A program made the translations under genes and the position numbers. A stretch of DNA of 34,013 bases from Variovorax sp. (GTDB lineage Bacteria; Pseudomonadota; Gammaproteobacteria; Burkholderiales; Burkholderiaceae_C): positions 1-34,013 of the forward strand of contig JAQGMP010000043.1 in assembly GCA_028292285.1 (NCBI GenBank), written 5' to 3'. Every line of letters starts with the position of its first letter. Positions within the stretch are counted from its first letter, which is position 1. Below, piece by piece: positions 8,124 to 15,850 of this stretch. Below the pieces are notes generated by a model. That model ran no database searches. It saw nothing but the letters and a program-made list of their open reading frames with translations, and was not told the DNA's origin.

Positions 8124-8638
8124 GCAGCACCGCTCCAACCGCGTCAGTCGCAATCGCATCTGCCGCATCCGCCGCACCTTGCCCGCCCATCGAGCTTTCA
8201 GCGACGCAGGGCGCGTTGCAGGCCGCCCGGATCCGGACAGTACGAGAGCACATGGCCCTCGAATGCACGCGCGAATGGGACCGTGTCATCGCCACCTTTG
8301 CGCATCCCCGCTACGAGATGCACGGCAGCGGCGCGGTCTTCGACGGAGAGCAGGCGGTGCGTGGCTATTTCGACAGTTCACGCACGCCCTTCCCCGACCT
8401 TGCCAACGAAGTCATCGCGATCGCCGCTGACCAGGAAACCGTCCTGGTCGAGTTCTGGCTCAGCGGAACGCATCTCGGACCGTTGCAGGCAAATGGTCAG
8501 GTGTTCGAAGCCACCGGCCGGACATTCCGCATCCGGATGGCAGCCACATTCGAATTTGCGCCCTACTCCGACAAAATCGTTTGCGAGCGCCCATACTCCG
8601 CGCCGGACGCCAAGCTGCGGGCGCTTGGCTTGGCCTAA
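8120..8638 (+). CDS. SnoaL-like / NTF2-fold protein
   Basis: A 172-aa protein from the ATG at 8120, which overlaps the VOC stop. After a low-complexity Ala/Ser-rich leader, the part from about residue 40 is an NTF2-like domain: TREWDRVIATFAHPRYEMHGSGAVFDGEQAVRGYFDSSRTPFPDLANEVIAIAADQETVLVEFWLSGTH. This matches SnoaL-like polyketide cyclase, ester cyclase or dehydratase-type proteins. A small-molecule isomerase, hydratase or cyclase role is inferred. It is the last gene of the operon; no hairpin with a U-run was found after its stop. Confidence 0.85.
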   Translation: MSSTAPTASVAIASAASAAPCPPIELSATQGALQAARIRTVREHMALECTREWDRVIATFAHPRYEMHGSGAVFDGEQAVRGYFDSSRTPFPDLANEVIAIAADQETVLVEFWLSGTHLGPLQANGQVFEATGRTFRIRMAATFEFAPYSDKIVCERPYSAPDAKLRALGLA

Positions 8639-8951
8639 AAAATCGCATCCGCTGACGGTTGTCACCGCTGCACATTCATGCCATGTGATTGCTGGCAAGC
8701 ACGCGCGTTCTCCAGGAACTGAGTGCCTCGCGCGCCTTCGTTCCTCGGACACACGATCGGGGCGGACAAACGGTTTGCGATGCCAACGCTCGCGGCAACG
8801 TGGCGCGACGTTCGCCTCAAGAACCGCAGCGAGCGCGGTTCCGCCTGCCGCGGTCCAGTGCAAGGGCGCGGTATTGCGCGGCATGCGAAAGTGACGTCCG
8901 TCCTTTTTTTCTCAGGAAGCCCCAAATCATGTGCGTGATTGAACGCAAGTC
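8639..8951. other. Gene-free stretch with a possible 8-codon leader
   Basis: No convincing gene is seen. Near the end, aggaag is followed by a short frame (MCVIERKS) whose TGA overlaps the ATG of the next gene (catgactc). Since that gene has no ribosome binding site of its own, coupling through this mini-frame is possible but unproven. Confidence 0.3.
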
Positions 8952-9344
8952 ATGACTCGCCGAGCTCAGATCGCAAGGGCAGTCGCGTGGACCTTGATGC
9001 TCTTGACCATGCTGCCCGTCATTGCTGGCGCTGCCGAGCGACGCTGCGGCTGGTACCAGAATCCGACCCCCGCCAACCTGCTGCTCACCGACAAGGACGG
9101 CGAGTGGTGGATCACCTCCCAGATGCAGGCCAACGGGCCGGACGCGGAGGGCGTCGATGACAAGGCGCCTCAATTCGATGCCAGGCAATACGTGCGAACG
9201 CAACCGAATGGCTACGGTTATGGCTGCGCCTGTCTGACGGTCGAGACGGATGCGAAGGCAGGGCGAATCACCAGGGTACTCGCCGGAAAGGCGCTGCCAC
9301 TCGCGCGATGCCGAAGCGACAAGGCACTACCCAAACCTTTTTAA
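8952..9344 (+). CDS. DUF4087 domain exported protein
   Basis: A 130-aa protein with an N-terminal signal peptide (RAVAWTLMLLTMLPVIAGA). The mature part begins RCGWYQNPTPANLLLTDKDGEWWI and continues with YGYGCACLTVETDAKAGRI and LARCRSDKALP, which are the hallmarks of DUF4087. The conserved cysteines (RCGW, CAC, ARC) suggest disulfide bonds in the periplasm. The function of the family is unknown. It stands alone between the operon and a gene-poor stretch. Confidence 0.82.
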   Translation: MTRRAQIARAVAWTLMLLTMLPVIAGAAERRCGWYQNPTPANLLLTDKDGEWWITSQMQANGPDAEGVDDKAPQFDARQYVRTQPNGYGYGCACLTVETDAKAGRITRVLAGKALPLARCRSDKALPKPF

Positions 9345-9506
9345 CGCCCGGTGCCCTGGGTGTCGCCGGTCGCTCAAAGGATTGCCACTTCGCCTGTCTG
9401 GACAGCAGCGGCCGATGAGCTGACACGAAAAATCCCATGTAGCAGGCATTCCCAGCAGTCTGCGCTGAAAGCTCCGCGCTCATTCAAATCATTCATTGCC
9501 AGGTTT

Positions 9507-9845
9507 TTAGGCGGCCGGGGGAGCCGCCGTGTCGATCCAACGATCACGCGCCGCGTCTTGAAGACACCATTCGACTCCTTGACGGCATCCCCGGACCTCG
9601 AAACGTGATCTCGGTCCAGCCTCGGGCACCGCGTAAGCCCCTGCATGGTGGATCACCCTTCCGCCGGGGACATGGACCGCCTGTCCTGCAGCGCGAACTC
9701 CTTGGGCACCGACCAGGCTGGGGCTCTCCGGGAGCAGCCGCCACGCGGTCCACGGTCGCGCTTTGAACCAGCGCTCGCGCGCCACACGCTCGAGCGTCAG
9801 CTGTGAACGATCATGGGACGGTGGCAAGCTCATGAACAAGCTCAT
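9507..9845 (-). CDS. Doubtful hypothetical ORF
   Basis: The C-terminal 112 residues of a longer listed frame (MSLFMSLPPSHDRSQLTLERVARERWFKARPWTAWRLLPE ... GVEWCLQDAARDRWIDTAAPPAA) have a protein-like composition and a G/C-rich third position in their first half. In the middle, another frame looks more coding (WSVPKEFALQDRRSMSPAEG), so a frameshifted remnant is possible. No family is recognised. The rest of 9345-10051 holds no other supported gene. Confidence 0.27.
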   Translation of the reverse strand: MSLFMSLPPSHDRSQLTLERVARERWFKARPWTAWRLLPESPSLVGAQGVRAAGQAVHVPGGRVIHHAGAYAVPEAGPRSRFEVRGCRQGVEWCLQDAARDRWIDTAAPPAA

Positions 9846-10051
9846 CAGCGCGCCAGCGGACGACAATTCACTTGCCTCGGTGGGCATCGCTGCAACGTCA
9901 TCAACTCGCGCCTCGCTCAAAGCTCTGCGTATCCCTGGACAGCTGACTGCCGCGCGAAATTTCCTACACGCGCACGCGGCAAACGCCTCGTCGGACCACC
10001 TACCTCCCGCCAAAAGCTGCCGCATCTTTTCACGAAACGAGGAGCATTCCG

Positions 10052-10828
10052 ATGAACACCGCCACCTACGCCCAAGCAGATGCACCGGAGACGTCGCTGC
10101 AGACTCCACCCAGGGTTGCGCGCTCGACTGCCTGGCGGCGCGTATCTTGGGGCGCGATCATCGCAGGCGTGGTGATCGCGATGGTCCTCCAGCTTGTGTT
10201 GAGCCTCTTGGGTGCGAGTCTCGGCCTGAGCACCGTCGATCCAGCGAGTTCCGGTAGTCCGGAGCGGGCCACGTTCGCGGTCGCCGCTGGTGCGTGGTGG
10301 GTGGCCAGCAGTGCACTGGCCCTGTTCGCGGGGGGGTGGGTGGCCGCCCACCTTGCCGGCGCGCCGGATAAAACCGACGCCTCGCTGCACGGGCTGCTCA
10401 CCTGGGGCCTCGCCACCGTCGTGATGGCAGCCGTCGCGATGTCGGTGGTCGGCTCGGTGGTTGCCGGCGGCGGCAAGCTGCTTGGCGCGGCCGCGGCCGG
10501 AGCAAGCGGAACCCTGGCCGACGCCGTGCGGAGCCAGACTCCAGCCGACATCTCGATCGACAACCTGAAGGGCCAAGCGCAGCAGCGCCTCGCACAGGCA
10601 GCGAGCCCCGGCGCGTCACCCGTGGATCCCTCGGCACCGCTGACGGAGGATCAGAAAGCGCAGGCTGAGGCGAAGGCACGACAATTGGCCGATCACGCCG
10701 CCAGACGCGCGTCGCAGGCAGCCCTTGCTGCACTGCTGGCGATGGTAATTGGCGCCGTCGCCGCGACCTTCGGGGGTTCGCTTGCGGGCCGCCGCTACTG
10801 GGTGGCCAATAACAACGGGCGCTTCTGA
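10052..10828 (+). CDS. Four-helix integral membrane protein of unknown function
   Basis: A 258-aa protein with a good ribosome binding site (gaggag, 7-8 nt before the ATG). Hydrophobic helices are visible at about residues 33-57 (WGAIIAGVVIAMVLQLVLSLLGASLGL), 76-100, 113-140 and 224-248. A soluble Ala/Gln/Lys-rich loop (about 160-220) between helices 3 and 4 is probably a short coiled coil (TEDQKAQAEAKARQLADHAARRAS). Similar proteins occur widely in Burkholderiales and are sometimes annotated PhnA-like without experimental support. I infer an inner-membrane structural or stress-associated role but cannot assign a function. Confidence 0.83.
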   Translation: MNTATYAQADAPETSLQTPPRVARSTAWRRVSWGAIIAGVVIAMVLQLVLSLLGASLGLSTVDPASSGSPERATFAVAAGAWWVASSALALFAGGWVAAHLAGAPDKTDASLHGLLTWGLATVVMAAVAMSVVGSVVAGGGKLLGAAAAGASGTLADAVRSQTPADISIDNLKGQAQQRLAQAASPGASPVDPSAPLTEDQKAQAEAKARQLADHAARRASQAALAALLAMVIGAVAATFGGSLAGRRYWVANNNGRF

Positions 10829-10895
10829 GTCTCGGCGCACTCTTGTTCTGCTCAATCGACGTCTCGATCCGCTGGCACCTCCGTACAGCGCCGCC

Positions 10896-11366
10896 ATGGC
10901 TCAAAGCAACGCGACCCCGCGCGGTGGCCCGCGACCCGCAGCGCCCGACAGGGCACCGCCTGCCCAACTCCCTGATGCCATGTTCATGGAACTGCTTGCT
11001 GCATATCGGCCCAGTGGCGGACTGGCCCGCGGCAGCGAAGTGGCGATCCGTGCGGCAAGCACGCGGCCGGACAGCATGGCTGGGCTGGAGCAGTGTCTCG
11101 AACAACGTTTGCTCGTTTCGCTCGATTGGCATTCGGCACTGTGGTTGCCACTCTTCCAGTTCGATCGATCCGACATGTCCCTGCGGAATGAGGTCCAACG
11201 TGCCTGCGCGGAGCTGCGCGGCGTCATGGATGACTGGGAGCTCGCTGCTTGGTTCGTTCGACCACAGTGCGCGCTGCACCATTGCTCCCCCTTGCATGTG
11301 TTGGACGCCGAGCCGGAACTCGTTGTCGAGGCTGCTCGGCGCGAACATTTCCTGCAGACCATTTGA
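10896..11366 (+). CDS. Protein resembling the ParS/MbcA toxin-binding domain
   Basis: The start is the ATG at 10896 (MAQSNATPRGG), giving 156 aa; the earlier codons of the listed ORF overlap the membrane protein gene. The C-terminal two thirds (LDWHSALWLPLFQFDRSDMSLRNEVQRACAELRGVMDDWELAAWFVRPQCALHHCSPLHVLDAEPELVVEAARREHF) resemble the C-terminal domain of Xre/MbcA/ParS antitoxins, where a pattern like FDDWELALWFxxPN...PxxLL...AARxDRF is typical. No RES-domain toxin lies next to it and no HTH is obvious, so it is either a lone homologue or a degenerate relative. The assignment is by motif resemblance only. Confidence 0.6.
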   Translation: MAQSNATPRGGPRPAAPDRAPPAQLPDAMFMELLAAYRPSGGLARGSEVAIRAASTRPDSMAGLEQCLEQRLLVSLDWHSALWLPLFQFDRSDMSLRNEVQRACAELRGVMDDWELAAWFVRPQCALHHCSPLHVLDAEPELVVEAARREHFLQTI

Positions 11367-11403
11367 AGACGGAACCCGCGATGCAACTGAAATAGGAGCC
11401 GCC

Positions 11404-11595
11404 ATGCCAGAAGATACGGACATCCCCCTACCTCACGCGCAGGACTCTGCGCGCGCTGCGTACCAAGTCCTCGCGGAGCGCGCGGGCGTCGTTCAGCCGG
11501 GGGCGAGCATGTCGGAAGAACTTTTTGCATTCGCCGAGGCCGTCGCTCGAATGGGTGAAGTGGGAGGAACGTTTGGTGAAGGGAAGGTGACCTGA
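11404..11595 (+). CDS. Small hypothetical protein (63 aa)
   Basis: A 63-aa frame (MPEDTDIPLPHAQDSARAAYQVLAERAGVVQPGASMSEELFAFAEAVARMGEVGGTFGEGKVT) hidden in the 3' end of a longer listed ORF. It has a ribosome binding site (aggag, 6 nt before the ATG) and starts 37 nt after the preceding gene, so the two may be cotranscribed. It is acidic and probably helical. No family is recognised. Confidence 0.65.
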   Translation: MPEDTDIPLPHAQDSARAAYQVLAERAGVVQPGASMSEELFAFAEAVARMGEVGGTFGEGKVT

Positions 11596-11703
11596 CGCCT
11601 ATTTCTCGGGGCGTGAATCGGTCGGTTCGGAACTGCGTTGAATGGTGCTCCGGCGTCACGGCCTCGGCGCGCGCGGTTGGGCCAGCGTCGCGATCACCGC
11701 CTG

Positions 11704-12110
11704 CTAACAGCTTCTGGCTTCGCGCGGTCCGGTCATGAGTCCGTAGACCTGGCCGTCGTCTTCGAAGCGATCGAAGCAGGCATCGCGTTCGCGCGCCTCT
11801 CGCGCGGCGTCAAGTCGGCCTTTTCCAGGTCGCGCAACACGGCGTCCACCGAGCCACTCAGGCTGTAGCGAGGCCTTCAAACATAATTCTTCGGGCAGCG
11901 GGCAAGGTGGCGTTGTGCGCCACTGCCAGTCGATGAACTCGCGCGCTTCGGTGTTGCGCCACATCCAGATCGCGAAGGGCTGGACCCCGCATGGCGTCAA
12001 CCGCCCCGCGTCGGTTCGGCCTCAGCCTGATCGCCGAAGCGCGCACGGCCTCGAGCGCCCGGGTGGTGGTCGTGTAAGTCAAACGTCTTTCCCGCCGTCG
12101 CGCGGCCGAC
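11704..12110 (-). pseudogene. Frameshifted remnant of an unrecognised gene
   Basis: Coding character moves between minus-strand frames. GVQPFAIWMWRNTEAREFIDWQWR and the end RFEDDGQVYGLMTGPREARSC are in one frame, while GSVDAVLRDLEKADLTPRERRANAM between them is in another. All three blocks have very G/C-rich third codon positions, unlike their shadows. This pattern fits one gene broken by at least two frameshifts. The family is not recognised. The remainder of 11596-12138 shows nothing else. Confidence 0.4.
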
Positions 12111-12138
12111 GGTGATCGGACGCGGCGGCGCGTACGCC

Positions 12139-12525
12139 TCACGGAAGGCTGCGGATCACGAGCGCCGCCGATGCCGCGACGTCAAAAGCAAGCCGACCTC
12201 TCAAGCCGGCGTGCTCCGGGTAAGGGTCCTCATAGGACCAGACCGCATCTTCGACCTTGGCGTCCTTCGTGCGGATACTGAAATAGGTCGCGATGCCCTT
12301 GAACGGACAACTCGTCGTCTTGGTCGACGGCTTGAGGAACTGCATCTGCACGTCGTCCCTGGAAAAATAAAAGTGCGCCGGCTGGCTGTCTTCGGTGAGA
12401 CGGATCACGTCTCCACGTGAATCGGCCAGGCACTGCCCGTCCAACTCGACCGTCATGCGCCCGGCTGCCAGCGACTCGACGATCTGGTGTTCGGGATGTT
12501 GGAGGTGGCCGGGAGATGGCGTCAT
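12139..12525 (-). CDS. DUF427 domain protein
   Basis: Starting at the internal ATG at 12525 (MTPSPGHLQHPEHQIVESLAAGRMTVEL), this is 128 aa; the 44 upstream residues of the listed ORF are unlike the family. The core RMTVELDGQCLADSRGDVIRLTEDSQPAHFYFSRDDVQMQFLKPSTKTTSCPFKGIATYFSI ... VWSYEDPYPE matches DUF427 (LADS, YFxRxDV, TxCPFKG, WSYExP). These are small beta-rich cytoplasmic proteins of unknown function, often annotated nucleotidyltransferase-like. A weak ribosome binding site (aaggcgg) precedes it. Confidence 0.85.
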   Translation of the reverse strand: MTPSPGHLQHPEHQIVESLAAGRMTVELDGQCLADSRGDVIRLTEDSQPAHFYFSRDDVQMQFLKPSTKTTSCPFKGIATYFSIRTKDAKVEDAVWSYEDPYPEHAGLRGRLAFDVAASAALVIRSLP

Positions 12526-12797
12526 GGCTGCGCCGCCTTGCCGCGAGCGCAGCCGATGCGCGACAGCAGCATGCCAATGGCTTTGGCATACAGGAAAGGA
12601 GAGTATCGATGCATGGGCGTGTCTTTCGATAAGGAAGCAGAGCTGTCCGTGCGGCAAGCCTCATGCCCGAGGCGCGCCGGTGCCAATGACCGTGCCGTTT
12701 GGCGCTGGCGCGCGCGCACGTGAACGTTTCTCTCCCAGGTTGCAGCCGTGGGGAAGGCGTGCGGCAAGTCTTGCCGGCCGCGATCGGTTTGGCCCAT

Positions 12798-13187
12798 TCA
12801 GGTGTCCAGCTTCGAGGCCCGGAAGTACGGCTGCGACGACTCCATGAACGAATGGTGCAGTCGCGCCAGTTCAAGTGCGATCGCCTGCGCCTGCGACCGG
12901 GCCTCTACCGAGCCGTTGCGCATCGCGCCGACAGCCGCCTCGAAGCGCATCGTCGCCGCCTTCCATGCGCCGTAACGCGACTGGAATTCGCTCCAGTCCA
13001 GCGCATCGTCAGCGCGCGGACCTTCAAGCGGCGTTTCGCCGCGCGCGGCCTCCAGTTCCCAAGGACTGAACTCGACGTTCGGGCCCTCGGTGAAGTTGTC
13101 GGCGGCCTGCTTGAGATCGGCCGCCGAGGGCGCCGGCACGCCGGGCACGCCGCTGCCCGTGCCGCCGTGAGGATCAGTATCAACCAT
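12798..13187 (-). CDS. Hypothetical protein (129 aa)
   Basis: A 129-aa frame with a strong ribosome binding site (aaggag, 7 nt before the ATG at 13187). The N-terminus is Gly/Pro-rich and probably disordered (MVDTDPHGGTGSGVPGVPAPS), followed by an acidic helical part (ADLKQAADNFTEGPNVEFSPWELEAARGETPLEGPR). A helical C-terminus contains WKAATMRFEAAVGAMRNG. The repeated Ala/Glu helices suggest a small helical bundle. No family is recognised and there is no signal peptide or membrane segment. Confidence 0.7.
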   Translation of the reverse strand: MVDTDPHGGTGSGVPGVPAPSAADLKQAADNFTEGPNVEFSPWELEAARGETPLEGPRADDALDWSEFQSRYGAWKAATMRFEAAVGAMRNGSVEARSQAQAIALELARLHHSFMESSQPYFRASKLDT

Positions 13188-13319
13188 GAAAAGCTCCTTG
13201 GGAACTGTCGAGCATGACCTTGCAGCGGCCGCTATCTGTCGGACCCAGGAGGTGCAAGGTGTCAGAACGCGGAGGACAGCGCGTGCGCGGCTTCGACGTT
13301 GAGCGCGCAGTTGTCAACC

Positions 13320-13805
13320 TTAGATGCCGCCATCCTCAGGCGTGTCCTCGCGCTCGTCAGGCGCATACAGTCTGTCCCGGGGAGCGTAGATGACGGAACT
13401 CAGCAAGCCCGTCAGAACAAGGCCAGCCAGAGCTTGTGCCACCTTCGCCTCATCGTAGTCGCAGAGCGGAACAAGCTGGTGTGAGTCCAGCGATAGCTTT
13501 CCTGAAAGTCCGAGGTACACGCGCGTTAAAACTACAGGCTCGGATGCGTACTTTGCGACGAACTCGAACTCCGCGAGCGCAGGCTCGGCATCGACGACAA
13601 CCGCTCCCCACCGCACTAGGTAGGGCGTGTCAAGACACTGACCCGTGAACCCATCCGCCGCCCGCGAAATTGTCTGGACGTGTCCCCTGCAAAGAGGATC
13701 GACACGCTCGCTGCCAAGATGTCGCAGAAACTTGGTGACGAGCGCGTCGAGGTCGGCGAACGCCTTCAAAACGCCTTCCGTTTTCTGCTCGAGTTCGGTG
13801 TTCAT
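13320..13805 (-). CDS. Hypothetical protein (161 aa)
   Basis: The true start is the ATG at 13805 (MNTELEQKTEGVLKAFADLDALVTKFLRHLGS), with GGAG about 8 nt upstream, giving 161 aa. The listed 265-aa ORF adds 104 residues read antisense to the relaxase pseudogene. The protein has a helical N-terminus, a central beta-rich part (WGAVVVDAEPALAEFEFVAKYASEPVVLTRVYLGLSGKL) and an acidic tail (APDEREDTPEDGGI). No family is recognised. A 15-bp palindrome lies 16-30 nt upstream of its start and may be an operator. Confidence 0.65.
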   Translation of the reverse strand: MNTELEQKTEGVLKAFADLDALVTKFLRHLGSERVDPLCRGHVQTISRAADGFTGQCLDTPYLVRWGAVVVDAEPALAEFEFVAKYASEPVVLTRVYLGLSGKLSLDSHQLVPLCDYDEAKVAQALAGLVLTGLLSSVIYAPRDRLYAPDEREDTPEDGGI

Positions 13806-13820
13806 AAGAGCTCCATTGAA

Positions 13821-13835
13821 ACCAATCCGATTGGT
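13821..13835. promoter_or_regulatory. Palindrome ACCAATCCGATTGGT upstream of the 161-aa gene
   Basis: Seven-base arms (ACCAATC/GATTGGT) around a single central base form a near-perfect inverted repeat 16 nt upstream of the ATG at 13805. Position and symmetry fit a dimeric repressor site; the regulator is unknown. Confidence 0.4.
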
Positions 13836-13885
13836 CAACCATTTTGCCGGGATAGCAGAGCGGGCGGGAGCGCCCCGTCTCCGGT

Positions 13886-14540
13886 GGGAGCGTGCACGCC
13901 CCTTCGTCGGGGTACTGCAGGACATCGACTTCACCTTCAGTGCGTCGAAGCCAGTCAGCATCCAGGCCCTGGTCGAGCGCGACGAGCGGATCGTCGCGGC
14001 ACGGGACGCGGCGGCGCGAAAGAGTCTTGAGCTGATGCGGAATTCGCGGCGACCCGCAAGAAGGGGCAGGCCTGTCATTTCGTGAAGAACGGGCGACCTG
14101 GTGGCTGCCACCTTCATTCATGAGCTGTCGCGCGCGCCGGATCCTTAACTGCACACGCATGCCATCGTCATGAACCTTACCGGCCGCTCCGAAGGCGAGT
14201 GCGGGCGCTGTCAGCGAGGACCTGTTCAAGAACGTCACGGTGTCGATGCCCTCCACCGTGCGACGCTGGCGGCCGAATGGAGGGCCTCGTGCCTCGACCT
14301 GCGTCACGCGCAACGGGAAGATGGGCACTGGCGCACATACCGGACGCTGCCATCCAGCACTTCAGCCAGCGCAGCCAGGAGATCTAGCGCCTGCTCGCGC
14401 CGCGGGGTCAGGACCGCGGCACTGCGACGACGGCACAAAAGCCGAACATCACGCTTGGCGATGGTCGTACTCAGCGAGGACCGTCTAAGGCCCTCACGCC
14501 CGCCCGGCGCGCGGGGTCTCGCGTCGAACCTCTGCACCTG
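13886..14540 (+). pseudogene. MobF (TrwC/TraI-type) conjugative relaxase, decayed fragment
   Basis: Three blocks in order, spread over shifting frames, match the TrwC relaxase domain. The first is GVLQDIDFTFSASKPVSIQALVERDERIVAARDAAARKSLE (from about 13,890), corresponding to the DLTFSAPKSVS region. The second is TGDLVAATFIHELSRAPDP, then a TAA in place of the expected Gln codon, then LHTHAIVMNLT, which is the histidine-triad region (DPQLHTHxVV). The third is DAAIQHFSQRSQEI, a TAG, then RLLAPRG...ATTAQKPNITLGDGR, which corresponds to the IxxFSxRxxxI segment. At least two in-frame stops and one frameshift separate them, and the N-terminal catalytic tyrosine region and helicase half are missing. 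It is a relic of a mobilisable plasmid or integrative conjugative element and cannot encode a working relaxase. Confidence 0.85.
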
Positions 14541-14977
14541 AATAGATTCGACTGCACGTCGCACCTGCAGGTCGCAACGGAAACACGCAACTAACTCGCG
14601 GTCCACACCCTGTCCAATGTTCGCGAGCGAGTGACTGCGCGGTACAGGTCGTATTTGTGGTTGCAGATCCCGACAGCGGCGCGCGCGGCGCCGTGGGCCG
14701 CGGAAGCCGATCGCAGAGCGTTGGTGCCCCGTCGCGAAGCCGACATCCCGAAGAGGAGATCCCTGATATTTTTTGATTCCAGAGGGTGCAGCAGTGGTGC
14801 CCCTGCGCTTGAATCCTGCTGACGTAGCGACAAGCTTCGGAGCGAGCGGATCGATGGTTACCGCTTCCGGCCAGCGACATCCGAACTTAGTCCATTTCTT
14901 CTCAGGGAATCAGGGTGAGCCCTCATACAGTGCACTTGCCATCAGCCTAGGCTGGTATGGCGAATGAAGGAGACAGC
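14541..14977. other. Gene-free stretch after the relaxase relic
   Basis: About 440 bases without a convincing frame. The listed ORFs on both strands here are rich in Ser/Arg/Cys and have no ribosome binding sites. It probably continues the decayed mobile-element tract. Confidence 0.4.
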
Positions 14978-15280
14978 ATGCTCACAACAGGTCAAAAGGC
15001 CACCATCCTCGCCAAGGCCGGCGATGCAGTGCCAGCGTTCCCGGCACGCTCCCTTCCCATCCAGGAACGACATCTCTTTAGAGGCGCCGAGGCGCCTCAG
15101 GAAGAGCTGGACGCCGACGCGCAGCAAGCGCGAGCTGCCGAGCGATGGTGCCAGCAGATCGAGGACATGTACGTGGTACACGTCGCAGCGCGCGCGGCGC
15201 GCAGCCTGCGCGAAGCGCAGGACGCGCTGCAGCTGGACCGCCTGCGACAGGCCAACGCTCATCCGGCTCACCGCGAATGA
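14978..15280 (+). CDS. Hypothetical helical protein (100 aa)
   Basis: The start is the ATG at 14978 (MLTTGQKATILAKAGDAVPAFP), 6 nt after a strong aaggaga; the listed 14957 start lies before this site. The protein has a short N-terminal part and then a long amphipathic, Ala/Gln/Arg-rich helix (EAPQEELDADAQQARAAERWCQQIEDMYVVHVAARAARSLREAQDALQLDRLRQA), likely a coiled coil. No family is recognised. It lies inside the decayed tract but appears intact. Confidence 0.62.
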   Translation: MLTTGQKATILAKAGDAVPAFPARSLPIQERHLFRGAEAPQEELDADAQQARAAERWCQQIEDMYVVHVAARAARSLREAQDALQLDRLRQANAHPAHRE

Positions 15281-15451
15281 ACAACGGCGATGGACGGCGC
15301 CCTGAGCGCGCGTAAGCCCATCACCGGGCGGTCTGCTGCAACGTCACCGGCGAATGCGGGCATGCCGCGGGCGAGGATGAACTCGAACGCTTCGCCAGCA
15401 TGGCCAAAGGCCCCAACTTCCCCGAACGGTCGAAGCCGCGGCGGGGCTGGT

Positions 15452-15487
15452 GATGGTGATGCTGATGCTGATGCTGATGCTGATGGT
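15452..15487. repeat. Hexanucleotide microsatellite GATGGT(GATGCT)4GATGGT
   Basis: Six consecutive six-base units. In one frame they encode (Met-Leu) repeats (LVMVMLMLMLMLMVAASERV), in another Asp-Ala repeats. The unit length keeps any frame intact when copies are gained or lost. No supported gene covers it. Confidence 0.85.
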
Positions 15488-15533
15488 GGCGGCATCAGAA
15501 CGGGTCAGGGTCGCCCCAGGTCCCTGCTGATCT

Positions 15534-15700
15534 GTACTGCTGTACTTCGGCCGCGGCATGTGGATCCGCAACAACCTTGGGCTTCGGCACGGCGACAAGG
15601 GGGCAATCAAAAATCGCGCCGCCGAGAGCCCGGACGACGCCTAGACCTTCCTGGTGAGGCATTCTGGAAGCACCTGGGCGGGCTGCTGCCGAAGCTGCAC
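15534..15700 (+). pseudogene. Frameshifted fragment of an unrecognised small gene
   Basis: One frame reads VLLYFGRGMWIRNNLGLRHGDKGAIKNRAAESPDDA and then stops at 15642. The next frame continues GEAFWKHLGGLLPKLHLG, a plausible continuation. The pattern of aromatic and charged residues is protein-like, but no ATG start or ribosome binding site is seen. A second broken frame just upstream (VTGECGHAAGEDELERFASMAKGPNFPE, about 15,340-15,430) supports decay of this stretch. The family is not recognised. Confidence 0.4.
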
Positions 15701-15813
15701 TTGGGCAGCCGGGATCACCCGAGGAGTGAATTGGAAACCGCGGGGGATTTGCGCGTGCGTTTGTGCCCAAGTCAAGCCCCTGGCAGGCGAAAACTCACGA
15801 TCCCCCAATGAGT

Positions 15814-15850
15814 GTTGTCCACACGAAGCGTGCATATCTTTGTGGACAAC
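15814..15850. promoter_or_regulatory. Inverted repeat GTTGTCCACA-N17-TGTGGACAAC
   Basis: Two perfect 10-bp arms face each other across 17 nt. Each arm contains TTGTCCACA, one base from the Escherichia coli DnaA box TTATCCACA. It could be a paired DnaA site from a lost replicon, a regulator site, or chance. No gene begins next to it. Confidence 0.45.

Noticed and set aside
6429-8177. Long minus-strand ORFs across Bug, SDR and VOC genes
   Set aside because: All are antisense to well-supported genes and lack motifs.
9832-10257. + strand ORF starting MNKLISAPADDNSLASVGIAA
   Set aside because: Its start is plausible, but the frame runs 200 nt into the membrane protein gene in another frame, and there is no family match.
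15452-15487. Possible CRISPR-like repeat
   Set aside because: It is a continuous six-base tandem repeat without spacers, so a microsatellite and not a CRISPR array.
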